Program-made: the position numbers and the translations under genes
Assembly (NCBI GenBank): GCA_018389105.1
Contig: JACATO010001731.1
Coordinates: 19,696-83,695 of the forward strand
Reading direction: 5' to 3'
Origin: Nautilus pompilius
Lineage: Eukaryota; Mollusca; Cephalopoda; Nautilida; Nautilidae
Length of the DNA stretch: 64,000 nt
The notes under the pieces: model-generated
Told to the model about the DNA's origin: nothing
The model's database searches: none
What the model saw: only the letters and a program-made list of their open reading frames with translations
Part shown: one piece after another, positions 12,064 through 24,320 of the stretch
Position numbering within the stretch: the first letter of the stretch is position 1
How the letters are laid out: each line of letters begins with the position of its first letter

Positions 12064-13642
12064 TTTAATGTATTTCTATTTATCGGCAGAAGCACTTAGA
12101 ATGGTGATGCCTGTCATTCTGATGTGAAGAAAGCTGTACCAAAACTGCATCTTTACTGTGACAATTAAGTAACATTATACCCTTTTTTGCAATTTATCAC
12201 AAATCTCTTTAATTTAATATTAACAGAGATCTGCTGCGGTTGGTGCTTGACAGGACAGCATTTCTTTGATTTACAGAGATGAGGTGGTAGGCCAGCGACG
12301 TAACTTGTCCTATCTCTATGCAATGGTGATGAAGAAAGAGGGAATGGATACCCCATGTATTGCTGATTACAATTCGTTAGAGATAACCACATGGAGATGT
12401 CTTGAACACCTCTTCATGAAAATCATTAGCCAATATTAATTAAGGAAAGCAATTGTTTATTAACCATTAATTGGTGCCATATTTCGTGGCTTATTTACCA
12501 GAAAACACCAACTGCAGTATAACAGTTTGTTTTTATCAAATTATTATCTGCTGGCTGCTAAATTTACATCACCACCAAGTTTCATGTTATTGAACAATAC
12601 CTATAAAATGTTTTGGAAGTTTACTTTTCGTAACTTTAAAAAAACAGAAAAACTCTGTTAGTTACTTTCATGCCATACAAACTGAATTCTTCTTCTCATT
12701 TGTTATTTTTTGTTTGAAGTTCACCAGCTACAACACAGTTTTGCTTGTCTTGGAAACTTAAAACCAAAATCTGACAAGACAAAATGGGATTATTGTTAAT
12801 AAAACTAAGACACTTGTAAATGTGCATGAAGAACAGCAGCTATCTAGCGCAACTTATTAGTTACTGTTAGTACTACTCTCCGCAGCTAAGATAGAACAGT
12901 CACTCTACTGATTATGGGTTCAGAGAAGTCAGAAATACCATGTTGCAGTCTGAGGATGTTCAAAAAATCTGACATCATTTGTAGTAGGAAAAAAAATAGT
13001 TACCTTTTCTCTTAGTTTCCCCCACAGACAAAAATTAATGCATCCATGTTCTAGTGAAATCTGTTAATAAAAATTATTTTAAATAAACAAACCATCAAGC
13101 CATAATTTCATTAAAGAGGAGGGAGGAATCACCCCAGTAAAAGACTCCGTAAGTATTAGGATTGTTCGAATGGAACAAGCCAAAAATAGCTTTGCTCTAA
13201 TGGTATCTGGTTTGATCGCACTTCAAAGTGATAGGTTATTTTTGACAAAGCTAACGAAGCCAATAATTAGTTAATCTTCTTTTTCTTCAAGGATACCTGA
13301 TTTACTGGAGCCTTTTAATGATCAATTTACAAGAGATGAGAAACTATGCTGCAAATTAAAATACGAAATCAAGTGCGCAATTCATCTCCATTTAAATAAA
13401 CATGAACAAGAGGTTTATTCAGTTTAGATGTACCTTAGGAGACATTAGATTTCGAGATTCACAACATTTACACATAGATCGATGCATGTGGGAACATTTT
13501 TTTTCAATTTTGTGTGGTTATCATCTGATAAATTCATCCTCTTCCTTGATTTAATGATTATTCTGTCTGGCTTCACTATTATCTTTTATCCTGCTTTTAC
13601 TATATCTCTCTCCTCTTTCCCATTTTTTTTCCTTTTTCGTAT

Positions 13643-13654
13643 TTCTCTCTCTCG

Positions 13655-13692
<38 letters not shown>

Positions 13693-13764
13693 TTTCTCAT
13701 CTCTCTCTATTCTCTCTCTCTCTCTTCTCTCTCTCTCTCTTCTCATCTCTCTCTCTCTCTTTCT
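13643..13764. repeat. CT/TC microsatellite
   Basis: About 120 bp of interrupted (TC)n. The matching site in unit 2 (about 32,590-32,610) is only about 20 bp, so the tract has expanded in unit 1 or contracted in unit 2. Confidence 0.95.
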
Positions 13765-14174
13765 CCGTCTATCATGGTTTGTCTTTTGTGTATCACTACA
13801 GTTTCACCTCTTCTCTGGTTTCCTCTAATCTGTCATGTACACTAATATTGTGGTTTTCTCCTTCACCTTCTTCCTTGCACAATCCATCTTCTAGCCTTTA
13901 TTTCCCTTTACTTTCAGACCCTTCTCCCCAACATCCCTCTAAACATACAAACCCTATCATCAAAATATGCATAATTCATTACAAACAGGCAAAGTTTATA
14001 TTTCAAATATTTTTCTAAACTTTCAATTTTTCATTTTAATTTTAATTAATGTAAAAATAAATACATCACTGTCAACTTTGCAAACAAAATTTGGGACAGG
14101 ATGAAAACAAAACAAAAATATATTTTTAAAACCTTCAATAATAAAAGAATAAAACTGACTAAATTATATATGCA

Positions 14175-14175
14175 C

Positions 14176-14210
<35 letters not shown>

Positions 14211-14211
14211 A
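14175..14211. repeat. GA and CAGA microsatellite
   Basis: Compound (GA)n then (CAGA)n. The corresponding place in unit 2, near 33,028-33,053, has a shorter CA/GA version. Confidence 0.9.
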
Positions 14212-15038
14212 TCAATTTACATAAAACTTCATACGAGAAAATTAATTTCTAAATGTTTAAGAAAAAAAGTATAAAAACAAGATTGACAATAACAAAATGT
14301 ATACTAATAGGAAGCTTTCTGGATATCTCTGTATCCATTTCAGATAGAAATAAGTTAATTGATTATACAAAAAATTAAATAACTAACTAAAAATGTGCAC
14401 TAAGTGTATGGTGAAAACAGTGAAATGGTGGTCGGACTGGACGTGAAGAAGAAATATATATATATATATATTGGTTAAATAATTAAGGGAACAAAAGACG
14501 TTTGATTGTTCAAATGCTGTTTCAGGTGCCTCATTTACCAAAAAGATGATCTGAGAATTTTAAATCAACACAATCCCTGTGACATTAATTTTAGATCTAC
14601 GTCTTTCTACTGCCAGGCAAACTTCTCGTACGTACATTGGGTTGTTTTTCCAAGTATTCAGAACTGCAGTCCTGACATTTAGCACGATGCACTGCATGAG
14701 ATTTGTCTGAAGCAGGAACTCTTTCTTAAATGGAAAATAATGCTACAATGAGACCCTCACAGATTAGTACCAAAATAAATCAGATGTGAGATTGACCAGC
14801 CATAGTGGTTAATATGAACGTATCATGACGAGAAAACCAATAATGAATGACCACTGTGGACAGTAAATCTGGAGTTGGCAAAGAAATCAGGAACCACTCT
14901 GAACAAAGTTCTACCTTACACTAGCTCTGCAGGTTATATACTTAGAAGCAAGATTGGTTCAGTAGGTTTTTTCACTAATCTGCGAAATCCAACTTTCTTC
15001 AGATTTTGTACTAAGGTGATCATGCTAGTGCCAATAAT

Positions 15039-15205
15039 GTGTTCTGTTGGTTTATATTGATAAGGTCATAATTAACAGATAATTACTGCTAATACGTTCA
15101 TAGCATCCACCAATCAGGTCTGTCTACAACACCTAGCAATCACACATCTTCAAAAGGGCAATCTCTCTGATATAAAAACCTTTAAAAGAAACTTGACATG
15201 CAAAC
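15039..15205 (+). promoter_or_regulatory. Candidate promoter of receptor copy 2
   Basis: CCAAT box at 15,110-15,114 within CACCAATCAG, then TATAAAAA at 15,171-15,178, giving an expected start site near 15,200. The same arrangement is repeated in inverted form at 11,766-12,063 and again in unit 2. It points at the receptor exon of the next unit, 4.8 kb downstream. Transcription is inferred; no expression data are available here. Confidence 0.5.
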
Positions 15206-15287
15206 AAGCACCTGGTGGTCAAGAAGTTTCGTGTGAGCTGACAGACAAGAAGCCAGCACACCTGCTAACCAGTCTTGCTTATAACAG
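15201..15287 (+). other. Candidate 5' UTR exon 1 with splice donor (for copy 2)
   Basis: A short segment between the expected start site and CAG|GTAACATAG (donor GT at 15,288-15,289). It would splice to the acceptor at 19,766, giving an intron of about 4.48 kb. An ATG at 15,198 lies at the edge of the expected transcript and would open only a short frame. Exon boundaries are predicted from consensus sites only. Confidence 0.4.
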
Positions 15288-15305
15288 GTAACATAGAAGT
15301 GATCA

Positions 15306-18300
15306 CTGAGAGTAGAATTTTTAATAGTTCAGTAAGCTTTTTAATTTTTTCATCTTCAATGAATCAGAAAACAATACTACTATACACATCATGAAATCTG
15401 AAAAACAATAGTGGCATGATATCGTTTATTGTTTATTGTAGCATAGTATTTCAAATGGGAATAAAACCCAGATCTAAGCTTAGTAGTCATGTTAACATTG
15501 TCATTTTAATATTCAACAAACAGATTAATTCCTAAGGTGTCCAATGCAATAAGTTTTGTTAGTGATGCTAATGGCATTTCATAAGATTATAATACTACTC
15601 AACTTGTTTGATGTTAACAAAAGCAATTCGTCATTCGTGCTCCATTAAAGCCATGTAGGTTCTTACCAAGCTAAATTCTACGCTGCTCCCTTCATGCTGT
15701 TCAATCATGTCGTCTCCAAAAAGGGGCTATAAAACTTCCTATTCATTCTGATTTTTATTAACACCATAATCTTCTGCAGTACTGCCCTTAAATTCAGCAG
15801 TTCCCATTCGTGACAGTATTGAACTATAACTCCTTGTTAATAAATCGTTAGAAAGTAGGAAAAAATTAAGCTAATTTTTGGGAAAATGTAATCATCTTCA
15901 ACTCTTGTTAATACTGCTTTATTTCATTTAATGCATCTATTTCAATTGCACTGAGAGTGACACAAGGGTTACAGAATATCTATTACATTTTTTAAATCCT
16001 TTTTAATTATACTCTATCGTTGGTGTGGGTGTTTGTCTGTCTACTTCCCTTTGTCCTACAAACGATAAGAATTTGTTTGTTATAAATTACATTATATTTA
16101 GCAACCGGTTAATCCAAGCGTATTACCATAGACAAACCAACAGAAACATAGTCTTGTGATACTTTAACTGTTTAATGATAGTAAAGGTCAACAAGGTTAA
16201 TGCTAACCACATCCACCAAAACCTTCTGACGATTTCAAACCAGGATGTACGTGCACACATAATGCAGTAAAAAGCAACAGGTACAAAGATGGAAAACCAC
16301 TAGTGTAACTATGTACAGCGCAAATACATGGATCCTTGTTTCTTTGACCATATTAATTAAAAGAATATAGTTCTGTAGAAATATATAGTTTCTTCTTTAT
16401 GTAATTTAAGATTTTACTGGTTCATTGATTTTAACTTATAAAAGGTTTTAGATACCTTTGCAGCTGTACTCTCAGATTTTTTCTTCTTTTTTCACTATTG
16501 GCTTTGTCAGTATTTATTACCTATAATGAAGCATCAATTCAGGATTTTCTTTCCACCTAAATTAATCAGGAGTGGAAACCTTCCCAATAAATACTCAGAT
16601 CCTGTCAATTATCTTTTCTCCATAATTATAGGTGTAAGCAAATTTTTGTGGGATTTTATAAATTAATCTACTTTGAGATTATGTTGCATCTGTATATAGT
16701 ACAAATGTGAAGTACTGAACTTCACACTGTCCTTTCAATAATTAAGTCCACTTCTTTCAAATAATATAAGACATTGCAGACATTAACTTGTGGAACTGAA
16801 AATATTATTACAAATTCATAAAGCTGATTTATGTCCATTCTTAAAGGTAAAATCCACCAAGGATTAGTGAAGTTATAAAGGAATTAATGAAGCCACATCT
16901 ACCACAAACTGTAGTATGTCCAGCTGAATGTTTGGAGGGAGTCACATCATCCGAAACTCTCCCATGTCTACCACGCACCGTCAAATTTGTCACAGATAAA
17001 CCCTGTTATAATATTTATGATCAGAAGTGTAAAGAACCTGTAGGGGCAAGAGAAAACTACTTCTCCAAAACCATACACTAAGCTAACCTTCTGTATCTCT
17101 CTTGTTCTCCATATTCCAAAGTTACATTTATTTTGAAATAATAACCAATAATCACACTAAATAAAGCAGAGCATACAATCGCTTATCTGCAACAATCTAT
17201 CAGCTAAGGTCAATGGAATAAATAAAAAAAAGAGAAGAGAAGCAGGAAATACATGACAGAGAGAGAAAGATATTCTTCAGCTGTTAATAAAAATCAAAAA
17301 CAAACAGAAAACACTAACTATAAAAATTTACACCATGCAATAAGAACAAGTGGTTTCTCAAAGAATTTAGTATCTATTCTTTTAAGCAGTCAGTCACGAA
17401 TGTTTAACCCTAACCCATCTACCAAGATGGGATCTTTAATTTAGTAGTTTTTCTACTGTTCCACCACTGACCAAAGCAAAGGAAGAATCTTCCTCAGAAC
17501 TAAAGTCTTCTAATGGCAACATTGAAAGATCACAGAAATGTAGCTTCATATCCAGTTTGAAGGGAAATGCCTGAACTGATCTGCCGTTTTATGAAAATAA
17601 CTCAGGTTTACCTCATGTGCTGGAGCAAATTAAAAGGCATATATCTTTGTCGCTCTTTCCTCATGACAGTGTTGCCACAGAGGATCCTGTAGGAAAACTG
17701 CATCATTCTAGAATATTACAGCAGATATTTCCTTAATTTAGCATCTACTTGATCTGTGAAGCACTAGATAAATTCTGGAATTGGTTCAGGCAAAATTGAG
17801 AAAACAAAACTACACTGCATTTAAGATCCTCTAATGTATTTTACTGGCAATTAATTACCTTTCTGAACATGAATATTGAATGGTTTTTTATTTAATAACT
17901 GTCATGGGTTTGTCTGTTGAAAGTATTGTGGTCTTGGCAAATAAGCCACAATGTACAGTACTTTCTTGTCTATAATCTGTGTCATCTGATGGAAACAAGA
18001 GATTCCACAAACTATTCATTTCTGCTGAGATCTTGGTCAGGATTCTTCATTAATTCATCAGCCTAATGTACCACTGTTGCAGTTTTAAGATTCGGTTATA
18101 ATAATAAGCTGGAAAAGTCCCACATACTCTTCCAAACAGGTACATTTTATATATAAAGTAATCAGGCAAACAATAAAGGTACTCATAAACAAAATTAAAC
18201 TAGAATTTTGTTCTTTATTTTTACATGTCAGAATTAATATTTATTTCTGTTTTCTTAGACGTACTTTTTCTTTCTATTTCTGCCATTTATAATTCTGGAT

Positions 18301-19766
18301 CTGGCCATTTCTTTTATCTATCTCTGCATCATCAATAAAGTTAAAAAGTAAATAATAATAATAAAAACCAATGCTTACCAGAGACACAAGAGGAGGAACA
18401 AATCTTGTCCATGTTGCTGGACCACATGGTCCCATCACTGGTAATATATTTTTGCTACTTTAGATATGGCTGGATCTCTTCAGAAAATACTTCTCATGTG
18501 CGATTCTCCTCTCCCCAGCTTTGCTTCAAGCAGTGATTCCTGGTAGGTGATAATCTGGGTAAAAGGGTAGGATGATCAGTGGGATTGTGCAGGTTCATGG
18601 TAGTTGAACCTAAATGCCAAAAATTAAAATGACAAAAAAAATATAAATGCTTTTGATTCTCATCGTGCTTTTCACTTGAAATATTCATGAATTACCAAGC
18701 GAATTACAGTGAAAAAAGATTTTATGGGCTACACGCATTGTTCATAAACTGTATTAGGATAGGACTGAACCTGTTCAATGCACATTGGAGCACATATGTT
18801 TGCAGACTTCTTTAACTGCTGCTAAAGGAACACTTCAGTCTCTGTAGCAGACAAAAGATGGATGATATCAGCACTAGAGAATTGAGACTTTTTCGTGTAG
18901 AGCCAACATTTGTTGTAGGTATATGAAATTTACAAAAAGATGTCATCAACACAATCAATCATTTCAAAATTTATGTTAGACAATTATACCATTCATCTCT
19001 CTCTCTCTCTCTCTCTTCTCCATCGCATATCTGTTAACCAGGTTTATGAGATTTATCTAGCTTAATTATTATCTTATACCAATAGTTAAACTGGACAGTT
19101 CCTGTATAAGTGTTACAAAACTTTTACAAAATATAAAAATGCATATTTTTGTCTGTCTTTTTTTCAATTTAGCAAAGAAAACAAAGCCAAGTTTCATGCA
19201 ATTTTTAAACTAATAAATATACTGCAGTTTTCTCTGTTATTTCATTATTCCAATTTGGGTTTTAATATAACACCTGTATTTGATTTATTGGTTTTAACTG
19301 GCTATGTGATCATTGCTCTTTCATGATGAAAATTATCTAAGTTGTTCAATCATTCAAAATTGCAGACATTGCAAAAGATGCCCCTATTTTCTCTCAATGA
19401 CAAGTTTAGTCAGCCACACCTAAGGAAGCAAAGAACAAACAGAGACCTTTACCTTTGTTTGTGCCCTGTATATTGTAGTAGTTAGCATTCCTTTGGACTT
19501 TTAGCTTGAACGCTGTATTGTCTGCGAGACAATTTCTGGTTAACCAGGGAACATAAGTCAATCATGCCCATCTTAATCACTGGAAGTCTATTTCCACTGA
19601 GCTTCACATTTGTACCTGTAATGTTCTTGCTAACAAAGCCCTTCACTTTTAGAGTTTGACTATAGAGGATATGAATTCACATTTCCTAGAAACTGATATG
19701 ACCTGATGACATTCATTTTCAAATCAAAAACTGATACAAATATTTACCTATTTTTTCAACTTTCAG
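15306..19766. other. Putative intron upstream of receptor copy 2
   Basis: Noncoding, crossing the unit 1/unit 2 junction. Contains a CT microsatellite at 18,996-19,016. It ends in a pyrimidine-rich run and TTTCAG at 19,766. No coding sequence supported. Confidence 0.6.
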
Positions 19767-19808
19767 ATGATGCAACAACTTAATTTCTTCAACAGAAACA
19801 AAGCCTGA
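19767..19808 (+). promoter_or_regulatory. 3' splice site and upstream ORF, receptor copy 2
   Basis: The acceptor ends at 19,766 and the exon starts with ATGATG, encoding MMQQLNFFNRNKA then TGA, identical in peptide to copies 1 and 3. There is no other ATG between this stop and the receptor start at 20,026, so ribosomes would meet exactly one upstream ORF. A role in translational control is inference. Confidence 0.6.
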
Positions 19809-20025
19809 AATCCAAATAAAGCAAAGACATTCCGACACTGAAAACAAAGAGAAGCCAGCCACATTCTATCAACAAAAAAGAACAGCAAGTAGGTTACTTC
19901 CAAGTACAATTTTAAAGATTAGAGACATCTAATATTTATTTAATTTATTAACACAAGCAGCATTTAAAATATAGAACATAATATTAAACCTTAATTAAAA
20001 TAAATCACAAAATACCAAACTTATC

Positions 20026-21057
20026 ATGGCAAACAGAACTGTTGAATCTACAACAAATATGAAAGACAATTATTGGGAAGTGATACTTTTGATTTGGAGA
20101 TATTGTTGTCCTGTCATCATGACTACTGGGATAATTGGAAACACTTTGTCAATACTGGTTTACAGCAAGAAAAACATGAGAAAAAACAACCTAGGAACTC
20201 AGTTGATCATACTTTCAATTGTTGATTTACTGTACATATTATTGAGTGCATTACCCTATTGGCTAAAAAATGCGTACGAAATAGATATATCTGCTTACAG
20301 CCCAATTGTGTGTAAAGTTCGTTTGTGGTTGTCAGGATCTGCTTCAGCAATATCAACATGGATTCTTGTAATTATCACACTGAAGAGACTTTATTCCATC
20401 TTCAGACCACTGGACTCCTGGACACAGAAATCATCTAAGTTGTGTGAATCTCTACTAATTATGGTTTTGTCTTTCTGTTTCACAGCCATAAACTCTCATT
20501 ACCTGTATGGTTGGGGGAGAGTGTACTACAGGAACAGAAACAATACACTTAAGCTGTGGCACTATTGCTCAATGTATAGGTTTTCTGATTATTATTTCTT
20601 CTACTTTAATCACTGGTTGACATTAAGGTACTCATTGTTTGCCTATATTCCTTTTGGGGTTCTCCTTTTGAGTAATGTTGCCATCTTGTATAAGTTAACC
20701 ATTGGAAAAGATCAGAGTTTCCTAAAGGATTCGACATCAGCCTCCAGCAAGCGTAATGAACAGGTCCGCAGAAATCTGAAGCTGATCATCTCTCTAAATG
20801 TGTTTTTTTTTATTTCAATGGTACCAATGTGTGTTTTGTTGGTAAATCAAAGAACCTGGAATCGTGGGAAATCTGGCTATATATATCATATAAGTGACAC
20901 AATTGCTAGGATGCTCGTATATACAAATCATTCAGCCAATTTCTTTTTTTATTTTCTGACCAAACAATTCAGAAATGAATTATTTGCAATGTTTGGTAAA
21001 AGGCTGAAAAAACAATTCACCAAATCAGATGAGACTCTTACTACAGCAACAAGTTAA
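20026..21057 (+). CDS. Rhodopsin-like (class A) GPCR, array copy 2
   Basis: Intact 343-residue receptor, same length as copy 1 with no internal indel. By my count it differs at about 52 positions. Of these, 14 fall in residues 1-35, about 20 in residues 58-112 (TM2, ECL1, start of TM3), 9 in ECL2 (175-197) and 5 in 288-300 (ECL3/TM7). Residues 113-174 and 198-258 are identical. The same key residues are present: Asp67, Cys96/Cys181, KRL in place of DRY, and NFFFY in place of NPxxY. An Asn3 sequon is kept. The start context is A at -3 and G at +4, with an upstream in-frame TAA at the same spot as copy 1. Likely a plasma-membrane receptor with an altered ligand-facing surface; the ligand is unknown. 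Confidence 0.95.
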   Translation: MANRTVESTTNMKDNYWEVILLIWRYCCPVIMTTGIIGNTLSILVYSKKNMRKNNLGTQLIILSIVDLLYILLSALPYWLKNAYEIDISAYSPIVCKVRLWLSGSASAISTWILVIITLKRLYSIFRPLDSWTQKSSKLCESLLIMVLSFCFTAINSHYLYGWGRVYYRNRNNTLKLWHYCSMYRFSDYYFFYFNHWLTLRYSLFAYIPFGVLLLSNVAILYKLTIGKDQSFLKDSTSASSKRNEQVRRNLKLIISLNVFFFISMVPMCVLLVNQRTWNRGKSGYIYHISDTIARMLVYTNHSANFFFYFLTKQFRNELFAMFGKRLKKQFTKSDETLTTATS

Positions 21058-24000
21058 AAATCTAAGTTATCTTCTTTTTTCTATTTTGTTTCCTTAATTA
21101 GGTAGTGATAGTTACAAACCACAAAGCTGAGTTATTCATTTATATTGATTATGACAGCACCAGTTCTAGATAGCAGGGATAGGAACTTCGCATACTTTAT
21201 CCTTTAAACCAAAGGACAAGTCTTGTCTTCACACATCTCTAAAACAAATGTGACAGCACAGTACGCACTGATGAAGACTCATCCATAGCCACATCTAACT
21301 GAACACATTCATGCAAGAAATGTACTTAACACGAGTTCACGCTGCATATCTTCATTGGGGAATAATAGAGTTTCTTTTCTTTGTTTCCCTATACCATAGA
21401 TGGGTTCACTAAATGATAAGTTATAATATCTATATATTTTCTAGTTCTATTAATTTGATGCTTCTTTATAAAGATGCAACAAAGAGAACAGACTCTCTTT
21501 CAAAATGAACATTTTAACCTTTAAATAAAAAATGTACACTCACTGACAAATGTTCTCACGTCTCCCCCTTTCAGAAACTGAAGAATTCTCAACACTAACA
21601 GTCCCTTCGTTTAAACCTATTTGGTCCTTGACAAGTATGACGCACCTATGCTCCAAATCACAACTAAACTTTAAGTCACTCATAAAAAGAACAGAACAGA
21701 ACATAAAAACACCTGGTGCCTGGTATTTTTGCTATTTGTGAACGTTACTGACTTTCAAACAAACAGAAGTGAAATAAATACACAGGATGAACCATATTCA
21801 CCATTATCATGTGTAACAGTGAGAATTATAAGGGTTTTCCATTTCTGACAATCTATGATTTAATATTGTTTAAACAAATAGTTGTCGTTATTATTACAAT
21901 AGACTTGGCAAAGTTTCCATAACTTTTACTAAACTACCATTTCATTTTATTTACTTGGTATTGCTATTTATTTTAAATATTTTAGTTTAATAAATGCTAA
22001 AATTGTTTTAAGAAAAGAAATAGTCTGGTTGTTTACTATTATTATTTTAATTGTATAGAAATTAATCAACTTCGGCATAAAGTTTCATTAACCTGCCAAA
22101 CAACAAAAATATCTTTCACATACCAAAAATTTCAAGAAAATACATTAAAATCTAACAGTCAATTTTAAAATGTGTATAAAGACGAGATAATCGATTTTCA
22201 GCAATTAATTAATTTAAACTCATTACTATTATTATTATTCCAACAATTCCCATCACTGTAAAATTCTCTCTGCTATCATTCAAATAAAACTGAAAACTTT
22301 CAAGTATGCGACCAACTTCTGTAATATTTACATAAAAGCAGGCAGACATTTAATTTAAAATTAAAATAAATTTGTATTCAAACAGTTTAACAACAACATA
22401 AAACTAGGTGGACAAGCAAGCTTAAAGTAGTCAACTGGTGTGGTGACTTATTTCCAATTTTAAAACTGTTTGTAACCTAAAGTTGTTTGTCGCTGGAAGA
22501 ACCTTTGTGTTGCACCAGCTGTCAGAATATTTTGATAGAACAGTATGAAGCCAGTTTGTCCTACCACCTTCATGTCCTTGTAGTTGAATAGCAGCAGCCA
22601 ACTCTCTCAGAGGTAAAGGAGAGCTAGCGGACGAGATGATGTGCTTAGTAACAAAGTTCCAAACAGCTTAATAGTACTACCCTCCATTTTGTTGTTTCTG
22701 TTCTTCTGTACCTAGCTATCAGATGTATATTTAACTTGTGCTGGGTGATTGTTTACACTACTCCACAATTTGTCAGGGTAATTACACTTCAGCCTTATGT
22801 ACCTTCGTGTTATACTCTTTTTATAATTCTTTATAATCCATTTTCACAAATGCCAAACTGCACACTGTGGACATAGTAACAGTGATGTAAAAGTATAATT
22901 GTTAATAAACATTTAAGCACTACCACATTGTTTTTCTTTTCATCTTTCTCCATCATTCAATCAGCTGCAGTTGGCTGGTGGCAAATTCTAAACTACACAT
23001 AACAATATACAAGACATACAACATAATTTTAACAATAAAACTACGGCCAAAAAGTACCAGAAACAAACATTAGGCTCCATTTAGTCACTAAGTTATAATC
23101 ATTTTTTATTTGAAATCTGAAATCACAAAATATTAATAAATCTTTTAATTATTTTACTTTTCCTGAAAGTTTCTTTCATTAAAATGACAACGGTGCTAAT
23201 TACTGATCTGAGTGCATCGAAAAATCTTAACCTTTGTTCCATGATGACAGGGTCCCACACCTAATGGCAAAACCTATCGCATTCCTGGTTTTACTCGACG
23301 GTTTCAGATCTCTTTTGCACATTTTCATCCCTTGAAAGAATAATTTTCGCCATTAAACTACATCTAAGGGGATTTTTCTGGTCGGGTGTGGAATAACAGT
23401 AAAGCACAAACGAATGCCACTCACAAAGTTTCCACACTTATCTCCCCTTATCCTACATTGATTGGCTTGATTCCATTATCTCTGGTTCTGATCAAAACAA
23501 AAATTAAATTCACCACCAATTTCAACAATCATCAATGAAGACAGAAGGTTACACAACCCAAACTGTACATATATAAACTACACAGACGAGTGGTGGTCTG
23601 ATGTTCTGCCCTATCTTTAATCTTCAGGAGATACAAAACCTGCTCTACTCTTGTCATAATCCCTTCACCCACTGTTAACATACCAAATATCCACTGGCTG
23701 CCAGTCCCATGAAGTCCTCCACCTCCCTGTTACATCTCTTCATTTTCCTTTCATTCAGTTTCATCTTTCTTACTGTTGAATCAGTAGATGGAGCTGTCAT
23801 CTCACATCCAGCATCATAGTGTCTTAAGAGATATAGCTCACCTGCTAAATTAACACTTTTCCAGCTGTTCTTTGAGCACAGAGATAAGCACGTCATTTGC
23901 TGGAACTTTTCCGTCTATATTCAGACAGGGCAGCAACATTTACACAATTATAAAAGTTAAAATAATGCACAACATCATTTTCGTGCCAGCAGATATGGAA

Positions 24001-24320
24001 CATCACAACAAACTCTGCAAAGCAGCATCTGGCAGAGTAAGGCGATCCGTGCCCCAGAACAGCTGCTGTGTACGCAACGACAAGTAGCTCTACCAACTGA
24101 GGATACGAAGTCCGAGAGCACAGCCAGACCATCGTTCCACCTCCCGTTAAAGGGAATCTCTTAATGATCCCTATTATGTTAATCGCATGTAAGAGAGTTC
24201 GTTTATATCGAAAGCTTAATGTGCTCGCTTCGGAGGTCACCGTCTTCTGTCAATTTAAGTACCTGAAGTTCAATTCCTCCAGCTCCACATGGATTTCTAT
24301 CAAATCCATAAACAGCATTT
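21058..24320. other. Receptor copy 2 3' region and intergenic DNA
   Basis: Collinear with 5,126-8,450 of unit 1. Candidate AATAAA at 21,524-21,529. No independent gene. The short open frames are copies of those in unit 1 or are broken relative to it. Confidence 0.6.
24313..24320. repeat. Left target-site repeat of the hAT insertion
   Basis: CAGCATTT immediately before the element. The empty site in unit 3 reads AACAGCATTTGATTGC without a break. The right partner at 27,341-27,348 is GGCCATTT, matching at five of eight bases, as expected for an aged 8-bp hAT duplication. Confidence 0.5.

Larger units (their letters stand above)
12064..15038. other. Spacer between the divergent modules, unit 1
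   Basis: No gene supported. The long open frame near 13,482-14,018 is produced largely by the CT repeat. The segment ends with noncoding DNA that is identical in unit 2, so the 61-codon frame at 14,875 is not independent evidence of coding. Confidence 0.6.
1..16118 (+). repeat. Tandem segmental unit 1 (GPCR array)
   Basis: The sequence starting at position 1 recurs at 16,119 and again at 34,960, and the matches continue through whole units including the receptor exon and the noncoding DNA on both sides. Unit 1 is about 16.1 kb. By eye most of it matches unit 2 at roughly 97-99%, but there are islands of clearly lower identity: about 275-600, about 3,395-4,470 (leader and first third of the receptor), about 4,615-4,680 and about 4,930-4,990. 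The window opens inside the array, so the true unit boundary is unknown and more units may lie to the left. Confidence 0.95.
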
